Shown here in pieces: positions 9,480 to 20,905 of a stretch of DNA of 64,000 nt. The notes beneath the pieces are model-generated. The model was not told where the DNA came from and did no database searches. It saw only the letters and a program-made list of their open reading frames with translations. The position numbers and the translations under genes are program-made. Location: positions 190,291-254,290 of the forward strand of contig NC_033637.1 of assembly GCF_001540865.1 (NCBI RefSeq), written 5' to 3'. This DNA is from Ananas comosus (Eukaryota; Streptophyta; Magnoliopsida; Poales; Bromeliaceae). Each line of letters opens with the position of its first letter. Position 1 is the stretch's first letter.

Positions 9480-12400
9480 ATGGTAGGCCGAAGGCCCGAA
9501 GCGCGAGGTGGAGGACGGGGAGGAGGGAGCTACAGAGATCTGTCCCCAAATCCCCCTCTAACCTTGAGACGAATCGAGGACCACCGTCCAGATTGGCATC
9601 ACAGGCCGGACGATCGCCGCCCGCGGCTCAGCGTGAGCCCTCCTTCACGACCGCGCCACTCTCCTGCTTGTCGGAATACCTCCGTTGAACGCAGAGACTA
9701 TGCCGCAAGGCACTCAGACCATCACCCCCCTCCCAGTCAGCCGAGGAGGAGGCCCTCGCCTTTTAAAGGCCGGAACTACGAGCTCCCGCCTAGTTATATG
9801 CTGCCGGATCACCCTTCCGACTTGAATCAGGATCTGAACTCCTCTAGGTTGAAGCCGAAACCAATTTTCTCGGATGATGGTGCTGCAAGAACGGTCCACT
9901 CGCTGCCCACTAACTCAATCTACGCGGCACTGAAAACTGAGAATATTATCGGCAGCAGTGGTGGTGCGCTGACTGGAGGGTACCACGATGGTGGGGTGCT
10001 CCGATATCGCAACCACGTGAGGAATCCCTATGAAGAGAGAGAGAGGGAGAAGCTTTATTCAAGAGATGTTTCTTACCAGGAGATGCCTCCCTTACCTTTG
10101 AGGCCAATTGAAGGTGCCTCTTCATCTGCTATCGTAAAAGATGAACTTTTCCACTTATATGGAGATCGCCTCCATCAACCATCGGATGGTCCTCTCAGGG
10201 GCAGTCTCAGTAGGCATGTTGATGACACTTCAGACCAGAGTGCCTACCATCAGATGCAGCTTTCCGATCCTATGAAAAGAGTGCCCTTTAGTCACTCATC
10301 TAGAGAAGAATCTAGGGACTACACTATCCATGGTAGGTTTCTTGCATCAGATGACATATACAAAAAGGTGCCCGACTATAGGGACTCACTAGGAGGTTCA
10401 TCATCTTTTACGAGGCTCTTAGATGCGAAGGTTGAAGGAGCTGCTTTTTCTCGGAAAACAGCTGGTGAGGGCAGCTTCTTGGATCCATACCATTCTATAC
10501 GTGGGGATTCTGTTTCAGGATACCGTGAGGCGGGGGTTGTCGATGGGGATTATGCTGGTCGTTCAGGTATTGGGCATCCTGGATTTGTGATGAAACCATC
10601 ACATAATCATGAGATTGCATCTGTCGATGACAGTTACAGAGGAAGACCTAAAAGTCCCGTGTTCCCTGATCGTTGCAAGGGCTTATATTGGCAGGATGTG
10701 AGTCCTCCGCAAGGGAAGACACATGTTGCAAGTACAGATATCTATGACTATGACTTATCATCTAAAAGGATGATTAGAAGAAAATATCTCGTGGATGATG
10801 ATGCAAATGGGTTTAACTCGAGGAATGTTTTTCCTGATGATAGGACTGCTTATAGAGGGATTCTATTGCGAAGTGGTGGCAACGATGTCCGGCCTTATGA
10901 TGACCGAGAAGGCCATATGGCTTCTAAGAAAATGGCTTTCCACCATTCTCTGCACAAAATGTCCTCACGTAAAATTTTGAAACCTGATGTTTGGTTGCGT
11001 TCTGAAGATTCAACTGCTTATGAAGACGGTGGCCACAGTAAAAGCATAAAGAGGAGGTTGAGGCCAGGCCCCTCGGAATTTCATGGTTCATTTACATTAG
11101 AAAGAAAAGAATTCAAACCCAACAAATTTAGGAAGAAGACTTTGGAGGATCGGCATGACGGTCGGCATACAATTGATGGAGATGTTGCTGGTGCTGACGC
11201 CCTCCTTAGGAAAGAAGATCCACCTGAAGGTTCGGAGGAGTTTAAGCAGCTATTTCATAAAGCTTTTCTTCGGTTTACGAAATTGCTGAATGAGAGCTCG
11301 CGCCAGCAAAAAAGATACCGTGAGCCAGGAAGAGGACCTCTACTGTGTTGCGTATGTGGCAGGTCTGTCTTCATTTGCAATACCACTATGGAAGCTAAAT
11401 GGTTTCTGCGCTATTTTGATTAAGAAGTGCTTTGCTTGACATTCCATCTTGCTTCTGGTCGTTAGTTCGATGAATTATCTGATGATGCAGTTTTGGTGCT
11501 ACTTTGAGTGAGAATGCTCTAGCATAAGTTCTTTATCATTAAGGATCGTATTTATGCTGTCTGCTTGAATTTTATTCTGGTGTGCCTTTGGCAGTGTGGA
11601 CCAACAGGCACTGAAATGTATTTTGGGTTTTGGGGCCCGGGGGGAGGGGGAGNNNNNNNNNNNNNNNNNNNNGGGGGGGAGTGCTTATCTGATACGGTCA
11701 CAGATGGTGATTTTAAAATATCACCTTCCTGCACCTTTTACTAGAAATATTGAGCTAAGCACATATTGCTTCATGATCATCAGGAGTATTATGTGCAGAG
11801 TTGTGGGCTTAACTAATGGTGACTGCCGTTGCTTCAAGGTTCATCTTGGAAGAAATTAGAAATTCTGATGAAGTCTTGACTACTCTAATAGGCTGCAAGA
11901 TTTCAAGGCTCGATGCACTTTGGTATGTGCACATATTACCTCCTTTCTCTAGATAAATTTTACTCCTATGGGATCTTCTCTCCAGAGATAGCAAAGGAAT
12001 GTTAAGCTGCTTGACTTCTGAGTGGTGCCAAAGATCAATATCTTGTCGGGATACTGTATTGGAAGATAAGTTAGGATTTATTTAGGAACGATAGTCTCAT
12101 AATTTAGGGCAACGACAAATAGGAATTATGAAGCGATTGCAAAATATAGTGAAAATTATTTGCCCACCGCAAAATTACTTAATCATTTCTTTCTAGAAGT
12201 CACATGCAACAATTGAATGTATAGAGGTTTTTGTTGTCATTAGGCCTGTTTGGTATTGAGGTCTATATAACGTTACTAGATAAAATGGAGTTGGGGTGAA
12301 AGCATATAAAGATATACCTTTGTATTTTCCAGTGGTACTACAGAAAATGATCATGATCTTCTCATTGTGATTGTGGAACACAATATTACATTCGGAAACA

Positions 12401-15400
12401 AATAGGGGTTTTCCTATCGTATTTTTTCACTGTGCGTAACGCAATTTTCCTGCAATCCCAAATGGAGCCATAGTGTGGTGGGGTGGGTTGGTGGGTGTTG
12501 TTGCTGCTTAGTAAGTATTACTCCTCTCACGCAGAAAATATACTGCTTCATCATGAACCCTTGCTGTATTGATAAAGAGAGCTCATTTTTGACACATGTT
12601 CGGTAGTCTTAAGGAACTAGTGGTTCTTTAGAATCTGCGTGAAGGGTATCATTACGGAGTAGAGGATAGTGATCTACTTTTCAGTGAGGTCCTTTGCTCC
12701 TTAAATTCTGGAAGGGAAATTTTGTGACATTCTACTAGATTTATTTGGTTAACAAATGCTCTAGTAATTTTCTGAATTTCCCTGATATTGGCGTGGTCTA
12801 TTTGACCTTAAAAGCGTAGACGGATACTTAACTAAGTTTAGTTAACCTGTTTTGCATTAAACTACTTTTATTGATTTGAAAGTATATGCTTTTGACTAAA
12901 GCATACTTATATTTGGACCGCCTTCGTGGTAGTATTAGCAAGTTGATTAGTTTACTTGTTTGTTGTCCCTGAATATGAGCCTTGTAAGTTCTTGTTTTAC
13001 TTATGGAGTCCTTCCCTCCACCCCTTTCCCTGTTTAAAGAGATTCTTTATCATCATTTTCTAAAGAAGGTTCATTTTTACTTTAAAATATGACCGCTTGT
13101 GTACAACTAGCATCTTTATTTATCTTCTGTTTTTTTTTTTCTTTTTTTTTCTTTTTTTTTTTCTTTTTAACTTTTTTTATGTTGATTCTTTTTATAACTT
13201 TTTTAGTTTAATGTGTCTGGAAGTTGATTTTGAATTAATCGTTTCATGTTTTAGTGGAAAACCGCACTCTAAAAAGATAGACATGCTAATGCTCAGGTTA
13301 GCCGCCTGACAATGGGTGCCTGCACATTAATGAGGCTTCAAGAAGGGCAGTAAAACTATGATCTAGTGCTGGGGGCTAAGCTTGTTTCTTTTAGCTGAAT
13401 AGTTTTGGCCCTGTGTCTGCTTCCGCCTCTTGCTGCAGCACTATAGTGTAGCATTTGGAAAACAAAAATATCTGGAGCTTGTGCTACAGTGGAAATCTGG
13501 AATAAAACTTTTAAGCTTCAATTTGCTACTTATATTTCTGCTGCAGAGATCTGTCGGGGGAGATTTTGATGTAGTGCTCCCAATATGACTGCTCAAAAGT
13601 ACTGCATGTAACAGCACTATGTTCGGGCATATAATTTGGAAAGCCTTTGTTTTGTTTCTGGCCTTTCAGACATACAAAAGGGAAAAGGGATAGCTCTTTT
13701 GTATCTTCTTCTTGTGTTTGGTGCTCATAATTGGACTAGTTTTATCATTAACTCGCTAGCCCGCTCCATCTGAATTTAGTCTGTTTGATCAATCAAAGCC
13801 AACTATTGATCAGATGAGCTGAGCAGTAGATCATCCTATGGAGGAGGAAAAAAAGTATATAATGTAGACTATGCAGTGCTAATAATTCAAAAAGTTGGTG
13901 CTCTTTTGAAACTCGGGCTAATTTTGCCTGGTTGAATAGTAGCACTATCACTTTTCAACCGTAAAACTTCTCTATGTTCCTCATATAAGTTTATTTCCTC
14001 GGTGTCTTAAAATAGTAACCTATGGCGTTTTCCCCTTCAAAATGTTCATCTTTCTAGCATGTTCTTTGATCTTTCTGAAATCTTGCTGTAGTGGGCCTAT
14101 TCTTACTAGTGTTTCTTCTTTCGGTGGTTTTCAGATCATATATTAGTTCTTCATTCAACTGTCCTATTTTAGCTACATTGATATTGTTTGCAGTTACATA
14201 AACTACATTTGATTGTTGTTATTGTATTAATTTATCTCAAGAACTTTAGTTCTTTGTAAGAGAGCACTTTCCACATCACTGGAGCACATCTCTACTGCTT
14301 TGTTTTATACTGTCATTCTTGACAGTTGTATGAGAGGGTTTATCAAATGCCTTATTTTCTACACTTTGTTGATTTTTTCCTTTCCCCCACCCCTCCTTTT
14401 GCAGTCTCTCAAAGGATTTCTCGGACACACACAGCTTGTTAGCTCACACTTACCATGCTCGCAAGGGGGGCCTGAGAACAGATCACCTGGGGCTTCACAA
14501 AGCCCTTTGTGTTCTTATGGGATGGAATTGGCGCGTAGCTCCTGACACTTCGAGGGCTTATGAGTCCAGTTCAGCTGTTGTTGAAGCAAAGGCTCTAAGA
14601 GATGACCTTATTCTCTGGCCTCCGCTTGTCATTATACACAACAGTAGTATTGGGATCAAGGTTTCTGCCGACAAAGCAAAGATCGTGACCACTGAACAGA
14701 TGGAAGAACTACTTAGAGGTCAGTTTATGAAGAAACATTCTTACAAGTCTTCAGTAGCCAAAAGTAGCCTTTTCTTATCGATGCATCTTTAGACTAAGTA
14801 TCGGCAAATTAAATATACTATCATTTGGGTGGTATTGGATTTTAAAATTCTAGCAAAACTATTTTTTTTGCTCTCTTTTATGGACTTCAGGTTTCAAGTT
14901 TTCCAGTTTCTCAATGTTCAATTTATTTTCCTAAAAAATACATATAATTAAACCTACAGAACACCTTTTTTTGTGGGGTTAAAAACCAACAGAACACATT
15001 TTGCAAGAGCTGGTAATAACTTTTTTTTTTTAATAGAACCAAATTTGCTGGCGTGTTTACTGCAATCTGATATAATGTTTCTTTGTTTATCTTTCTCCTT
15101 GTTTTTTCTCTTCTTCCCCTAGAAATTGGTGTTGGAGCAGGAAAGGCGAGGGTTAGCTATGGGAAACCAGCTAATCAAAGTGTATTCATAGTCAAGTTTT
15201 CCCCGACATTTTCTGGACTACAAGAAGCAGAAAAGCTTCACAAGTATTTCGCTGATAAGAAGCGTGGGAAGCAAGAATTTCAACAGCTTACTACCAGCGG
15301 CGAGAAGGTAAATTTTCGTGGTGGTGAAAATATTGAGCTCCTTTACGGGTTTATGGCAGTTGCAGAGGACTTGGACAAGCTCGATCCAGAGACAAAGAAG

Positions 15401-15466
15401 AGGTCCTTGGTGAAGAGCAGGAAGGATATAGAAGCTATTGCTGATGCTCCACTGAATGCAGATTAA
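9480..15466 (+). CDS. XS-domain zinc-finger protein (SGS3/gene X related), three exons
   Basis: Exons 9480-11362, 14405-14718 and 15123-15466 join in frame with GT-AG introns to give 846 residues. Residues 1 to about 620 are long, hydrophilic and Arg/Asp/Tyr-rich with no known domain. The first splice joins a CxxC (CCVCG) to SKDFSDTHSLLAHTYHAR, making a zf-XS-type C2H2 finger. The XS domain follows (DLILWPPLVIIHNSSIG, then GKARVSYGKP and a GF.A.AEDLD end), split by intron 2. XS is the RNA-binding-type domain named for rice gene X and SGS3. Unlike SGS3 and FDM proteins, no coiled coil or XH domain follows; the stop comes soon after XS. Met at 9480 was preferred; an in-frame Met lies 11 codons earlier. 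Role in RNA silencing or RNA binding is inferred from the domain only. Confidence 0.85.
11653..11672. other. Assembly gap (20 Ns) in intron 1 of the XS gene
   Basis: Twenty Ns flanked by G-runs (ggggcccggggggaggggg before, ggggggga after). The flanks suggest a hard-to-sequence G-rich tract. The gap is intronic and does not touch predicted exons. Confidence 0.95.
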
Positions 15467-16570
15467 CTTACTCTTTAAATTTATCGTTCCACATCTTTTG
15501 GTACATGATTTAACTACACAAAGATACTGGACCAGTAAGGAAGTTATTTTGTTATAAAATGTATACAATTGTGCTTAATCCGACTATGGTAACTTCATAA
15601 ATTGCTCTAGTATCATCTATAGTATCTGATTTTAGTTTTGCTTGTGAGTGTATGTTGGCGCATGCTCTGTGAATCATCCAGAGGGTTGTCGGCTGTTTCT
15701 GAAAAGTGTGGGAAAATTGAGGGTGACTGAAGATTCAGGGAATAGCTCTTATAGTACATTGATACGGGGGGCATATATGATGGATCCGCTTACTAATAAC
15801 GCTGGTGTTGCCTGGATAACTTTCTTTTCCTCTTTATTCACACTCGCCTTTTCTAATTTTTAGTCTAAGAAGGTCACGTATATTTTGTCTATACATCAAC
15901 TGTTTATGAGGACGATAATCTCGAAAATCGAAGGCATTTACCTCCAAATTATTTGATTGTGAATTCTTCTTTTTCATTCTGTGATTACGTCTCTCAGTTG
16001 CTGCAGCCTACTATTTCTTGCTATCCGTTACTCGTTCCGCTCTCCGCTCGGTTTTTCAGGTGTTTTAAGTCACTACTATATCTACATTAATGAAGTATCG
16101 TCACTCCTCATCGGTTTCCATAGATGTAGGAAAGCATTACTTTTGTTGGAATCAATTTTGAAAGCAGAATACGCCACCTCCAGTCTCTTTACCTCGTTTC
16201 TTCTTATTTATTTATTTACATTTTTTTCGGGCTCAAGGACACTTGAATCTTTGTTACTATGCGAGGCGTCATGATCTTCAGTGCACTAACCAACTTTAGA
16301 GGCTTCATTACAAAGAGATGACACACTTAGGTTCAAAAATCTACATCCAAATTATGCGAGCTTGAATTGGCTTCTAACAACACTCAAGCTCATGCAACTA
16401 CGGAACACTTGGGATGAAGTCATAATATACGAATGTCAAAAGGCTATCTATGACTCACAGAGCTCAAGAACACAATCAAGGCACATTATTATTTGCGCCC
16501 CTTAACAACAGAAAAGAAGAAAAACAAATTAGCAATTAATCTAATCTAATCTAATAGAAGCAATATGACA
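15467..16570. other. 3' flank of the XS gene and intergenic DNA
   Basis: The first few hundred bases are probably the 3' UTR of the XS gene. No further gene is visible; scattered short frames have no recognisable domain. Confidence 0.4.
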
Positions 16571-16582
16571 CCGGCGATCACA

Positions 16583-16759
16583 TCAACCCTGGACTGCTAT
16601 TTCTTCGGTGTCACGGATAATTCTCCGGGAAGGGAATACAACAGCAGAAATGGGAAACTCTTCCAATCCACCACATTCATCAATTATGAAACGAAGGCCT
16701 TCCATGTGAAGCTTCCCATGATGTCCGCTTATCACCATCGTTGGCTTCCCTGATAGCTC
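16583..16759 (-). pseudogene. Orphan coding-like exon of unknown function
   Basis: On the minus strand a good acceptor (aaatattttgcag) is followed by a 58-codon frame that ends in a stop: ELSGKPTMVISGHHGK near its start and FPISAVVFPSRR later. The composition looks like real protein. A further coding-like stretch upstream on the same strand (about 16830-16935, with ALLWID-like LLWIDPDCAFLG) could be an earlier exon, but no clean donor joins them. Further upstream on this strand lies the LINE. I do not recognise the family. It may be the last exon of a gene split or decayed around the LINE. Confidence 0.35.
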
Positions 16760-17334
16760 CTGCAAAATATTTACAAACTTCAAAGAGCACCTTAGCTTTC
16801 TAAATATACTTTAGTATGGATGGTGCCTGAGGCTGAGATGGACCGCTCTGACCCAGGAACGCACAGTCAGGGTCAATCCAGAGCAAAGATACAAAACCGG
16901 GATCCGAGTGCAAAGATATTGCAGTAGCTAACCCACCCATGCATCTGTTTCTTTGGAAACATATGCTGAATCTGAAGTACATAAATTGAAAGAGAAATGG
17001 TGCCATATATTCTCTATTCTTCCTCAAATCAACGAGTTTTAATGATCAGCAATTAGGTTGTAATTAGTACTTTGCAAGAGAAACTTCAATGATGTTTTGG
17101 TTTCTTATGAATAGTAAAGGTATATAAATAATCATCAATTGAATGAAGGTATACAGAAATCCAAACAAATGCTGTAACTAAGGAACTACTGCGCTAGAGT
17201 GTATTTACTTCTCCATCCAGTTGACTGCTTTTAATAATCACTACAAAATGCATTTCAATTCTAGTAGCTATGGACATGTGCTCTCAATGTGAAATCATAA
17301 AGGATTACAAATAAATGGTGGCACCGGACGAAAG

Positions 17335-19884
17335 ATGAGCGCGACAGGGAGAGGGAGTGGGAGTGGATCTGGGAGAGGGAGAGTAGGGAGCCGAGGAACA
17401 GGGAGAGGGAGTGGGAGTAAGGGGATCTCATCTTTACTACCATCCCAACTGGTTGTTGACGACGCTGTCAGAGTTCATGACTCGACAGGGAAGAGCAAGG
17501 CATCTCCCACCCTGATTTATCGTTGCGCCACCTCCAAGGACGACTCGCGTTTGAAGAGGGTGGTAAAAAGGGTGGCTTGGGCAGACGAAGTTGGTGGATC
17601 ATTACTGTCGTTCAGCGAGGTTCATGACGAGATTGAGGGAAGGGCTCGAGACGAAGAGAGAGGTTTTATTACCGTTTCGCCGCGAGGGAAGAAGAGCGTA
17701 TCTATCCAGAGATTTGACACGAAGGGTAGCGGCAGGGGGGAGGGTGAGGGGAGTAACTCTGCATTTACAGTGGCTTGCCCTTATAAGGAGGCTTTGTTGA
17801 GGGGCCTCAGCACTCATCATACTAAGGTTCCACCCCTCACTCGGCCATACAGAGTCTCTCGAAGCTCTAAGGGGACCAAGCTGAGAAGCAGCCCAAGGTG
17901 TTTCAGGTGCTTGGCTTCAGATCACCAGATTGCGGAGTGTCGAGATCCGGTTAGGTGCTTACGGTGTCGTAGGTCCGGCCACCGAGTTATCGACTGCAAG
18001 AAGTCTGATCTGCGGGAGAGAGCCAATATGAATAGGGCTTTTCGGCAACGCGAGCGAGCCCCGAAGGTTTACGTACCTTACACAGAGGAGTATTTGAGAA
18101 GGAAGGAGTTACGCCGGAATGCGGTGCTGGCGGACGTCATCCCGCCAGCTAATTTGGGACCAGATCCCATACGTACCATCGCAAGTGCGATGGCCCGACG
18201 TTTTGGAGGCTACAGGCAGGATTTTGCGGTTGCTCGATACCGCGATCGGGATTACGCTATCTTCCTCCCGGAATGGGTTTCCGCGGAGGTACTTGCCCGG
18301 CGGGAGGTCCTCACACTCGATGGCTTCTGGATCAGATGTTATCAGTGGGGACATTACCGTAATGCGAGACCACATAGAGCCAGCTTCAGGGCTTGGATAC
18401 GACTTATCAATTTACCGTTCGAATGCTGGACGGTCGCTCGTGTCGCCGCACTGGTGGGAGGGTTCGGACGGTTTGTCAAGGCCGACGAGACCACCAAAGC
18501 GATGACTGATCTCCGCGCTTTCAGGTGCCAGATCTCTCTCGACTCGCTTCGAGAAATTCCGCAGAACCTATCTATCGTGCTGGGGGAGGAGATCTTCTCT
18601 GTGATGTTACACCTGGAGAGTTGGGAGCGGGAGGCGGACGGCAACGGAGGCGAGCCACCGGCACCGCCTAGAGATGGACCAGACAACGGGATTCAAGATC
18701 AGGACGCAAGACGGGGTGGCGTCCAGGGCAACGATGGTCAAGCAGGGACCGACGAGGAGATGGGAGAAGGGACCGGGGAACTCGATCACGCCGGATCTGC
18801 GAGTCCGGTGAATCGGGATCTGAGGGCCTTGTCGCTACCGCCAGCATCGGAGGGAACGGCAAATCGACCGGCGAACGGAAGGGGCTGGAGCACGGCGACA
18901 GGTAGGAGGAGAGCGGGCCGATTGGAGCAACGGTCGGACTCGGGTTACGATGAAGCTACCCCGAAATCCGAGGTTTGCTCTGGCAAGGTTGCGGGCGTGT
19001 CGTTGGCGCAGACGGCGCAACGCCATCTTGTCCCCAGTTCAAAAGCCCCCTGTCCTTCGCAATCGCCAATTGATCCGCCTCGAGACCAACGCCGCTCGCC
19101 CAAGGTGCCCAAGGTGTCATCGAGGGTGGTGACTTGTGGGGCATTTATTGGGCTTGGTCAAACCTCGGGAGTTGACAAATCCGTTCTGCCTTGCTTTAAA
19201 AAAGCACGGCTTTTTTCTATGAAACGTTGTGGGTATCACCTGCTATTAATTGAGCATGGGGGTGCACCTGTAGCTCTTTTTGGACCGCCGATGAGGGCCC
19301 AGTTACCGTACCTCAACTGGACCACCCTTATTGGCTTGGGTGAGGGACTTTTCAACCCCATGGCTAATAGGATCCCGCCTCTGATTACTGCTGGGTCGAT
19401 GCTGCGAGACGGGGAGCTTCGTATTGGTAGCCTGTTAGGCGAACAGTTGTGCTCTTTCACGATAAGTCTCGAAGTCAAGGCTGTGATACAGGTTGCAAGG
19501 GATGGGGTTTGCTATAGAAATACAGAGTATGATGTGGGTGCCCAGACGCCTGTTAGGGATGATGTAACCCCCTGCTACGGCGACAGTTGCAGCCAGGACT
19601 CGATCGGAGACGCGGCGGCGGGCGATTACGTCAATGTTGTTAGAGCGATACAGGGGATCGGCGACGGATTGCGAGCCAGTGCACGTCTAGCAAGCGGGGA
19701 GAAGACTACCATCCTCTCCAAAGCAATCTCCAGGAAGGCCAGATTGCGGGGCGGCGGATCCGACTTAGTGGCAGAGCCAGAGCCTACTTTGCGGAAGATC
19801 ATTCGGAAAAGCCGCCGGTGCGGAGTGATCCTGGATGGTGTCGAGGCTACTCAGTTCGCCGAGTTTGTGAAAGAACATGTTTAA
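17335..19884 (+). CDS. LINE ORF1, gag-like zinc-knuckle protein
   Basis: An uninterrupted frame of 849 codons. The N terminus is a Gly/Ser/Arg repeat region (GRGSGSGSGRGR). Two CCHC zinc knuckles lie at about residues 189-221 (CFRCLASDHQIAEC and CLRCRRSGHRVIDC), typical of nucleic-acid-binding retroelement proteins. After them, about residues 265-430, comes a DUF4283-like region common in plant LINE ORF1 proteins. The rest is low-complexity and then poorly conserved. An open frame this long suggests a fairly recent insertion. It belongs to the transposon, not to a host gene. Confidence 0.8.
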   Translation: MSATGRGSGSGSGRGRVGSRGTGRGSGSKGISSLLPSQLVVDDAVRVHDSTGKSKASPTLIYRCATSKDDSRLKRVVKRVAWADEVGGSLLSFSEVHDEIEGRARDEERGFITVSPRGKKSVSIQRFDTKGSGRGEGEGSNSAFTVACPYKEALLRGLSTHHTKVPPLTRPYRVSRSSKGTKLRSSPRCFRCLASDHQIAECRDPVRCLRCRRSGHRVIDCKKSDLRERANMNRAFRQRERAPKVYVPYTEEYLRRKELRRNAVLADVIPPANLGPDPIRTIASAMARRFGGYRQDFAVARYRDRDYAIFLPEWVSAEVLARREVLTLDGFWIRCYQWGHYRNARPHRASFRAWIRLINLPFECWTVARVAALVGGFGRFVKADETTKAMTDLRAFRCQISLDSLREIPQNLSIVLGEEIFSVMLHLESWEREADGNGGEPPAPPRDGPDNGIQDQDARRGGVQGNDGQAGTDEEMGEGTGELDHAGSASPVNRDLRALSLPPASEGTANRPANGRGWSTATGRRRAGRLEQRSDSGYDEATPKSEVCSGKVAGVSLAQTAQRHLVPSSKAPCPSQSPIDPPRDQRRSPKVPKVSSRVVTCGAFIGLGQTSGVDKSVLPCFKKARLFSMKRCGYHLLLIEHGGAPVALFGPPMRAQLPYLNWTTLIGLGEGLFNPMANRIPPLITAGSMLRDGELRIGSLLGEQLCSFTISLEVKAVIQVARDGVCYRNTEYDVGAQTPVRDDVTPCYGDSCSQDSIGDAAAGDYVNVVRAIQGIGDGLRASARLASGEKTTILSKAISRKARLRGGGSDLVAEPEPTLRKIIRKSRRCGVILDGVEATQFAEFVKEHV

Positions 19885-20875
19885 GTAGGTCGTGCGGTGT
19901 AGGTACTGATCACCTTTTGGGGCTTCCTTGGGGGGGTGGTTTATGTTATTTACTATGTTTAGGGTCTTATGTTGGAATGTTAGAGGGCTTAATGACCCAT
20001 CTAAACGTTTTGCGGTTAAGGATGTAATTTCTAAGGTTCGTAATGTTATAGTGTGTCTTCAAGAATCAAAAGTTAGTCTAGTTTCGGGGTCCTTCCTTCG
20101 TAGCTTCGCCGGGTCTTTTCTGGACAAATGCGTTTTTGTCGAAGCCACCGGAGCTTCTGGGGGTTTGATCACTTGCTGGAGCTCCCGCATTTTCTCCTGT
20201 CATGAAGTTATTGTTCGTCGTTACTCCATTACGATTCAGGTAACCATGCTTAGCAACGGTACTAGACTCTTTGTGACAAATGTTTATGGACCGGCCACTT
20301 GGGACGGAAAGGAGGACTTCTACTTGGAGCTGCTGCAACTGAAAGGGTGCTGTCAAGGGAAGTGGATATTATGTGGAGATTTTAATAGCACGAGGAGCCA
20401 GGAAGAGCGGCGTGGAAAGAATTGGAGTTCGCGAGCAACAGAGTTATTTAACAAGCTTATTATGGACATGGAACTTCTTGATCTTCCCATGTCTAACCAA
20501 TCTTTTACTTGGTCCAATATGCAGCGGGAGCCTTCGCTTGCTAAATTGGATCGTTTCCTAGTCTCGACGGAATGGGACCAGGCTTTTCCCCTTTCGAAGG
20601 TCACCGGTCTTCCCAGAGTGACTTCGGACCACTGTCCCATCCTTCTCTCAATCGAGAAAGCCACCCCCAGAGTGAAGAAGACTTTTAGGTTCGAAGCCGC
20701 TTGGCTACTCCATGATGATTTTGTTGCCAAACTGCCTGGTTGGTGGCGAGAGGGGCCAGTGAAACAAACAGCTGTACTAACTTTCACAGCGAGATTGAGG
20801 CACTGTAGAACGAGGATCAAAGAGTGGTGCAATAACGAGTTTTATAGTATTAAGGGACATAAATCTAAGCAAGGT
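17335..20875 (+). mobile_element. LINE (non-LTR retrotransposon), 3' half missing
   Basis: The element carries ORF1 (17335-19884) and the endonuclease part of ORF2 (19928 to about 20875). Recognisable ORF2 sequence stops after EFYSIKGHKSKQ, before any reverse transcriptase. No RNase H region or terminal poly-A tail was found downstream. LINEs usually lose the 5' end, so this loss of the 3' end points to a later deletion, rearrangement or assembly break. The 5' limit is uncertain, probably slightly before 17335. No target duplication identified. Confidence 0.85.
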
Positions 20876-20896
20876 GTTCCCTCCGTATATACGTGA
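19928..20896 (+). pseudogene. LINE ORF2 fragment: APE-type endonuclease without reverse transcriptase
   Basis: The 322-codon frame contains the endonuclease/exonuclease/phosphatase fold motifs in order: LCWNVRGL, CLQESK, NVYGP, LCGDFNS and the final SDHCPI. This nuclease nicks target DNA for target-primed reverse transcription. A complete plant LINE ORF2 continues for roughly another thousand residues with reverse transcriptase; here it ends in unrelated sequence. The true start is probably the Met at about 19955 (MFRVLCWN). Cannot be autonomous. Confidence 0.85.
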
Positions 20897-20905
20897 GGGA
20901 GCACC
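20873..20905. repeat. Short palindrome at the LINE 3' breakpoint
   Basis: Arms ggtgttccctc and gagggagcacc (one G-T mismatch), with a centre cgtatatacgt that is itself nearly palindromic. It coincides with the point where LINE similarity ends. Confidence 0.8.

Noticed and set aside
19236..20832. Minus-strand frames within the LINE
   Set aside because: Antisense shadows of ORF1 and the endonuclease.
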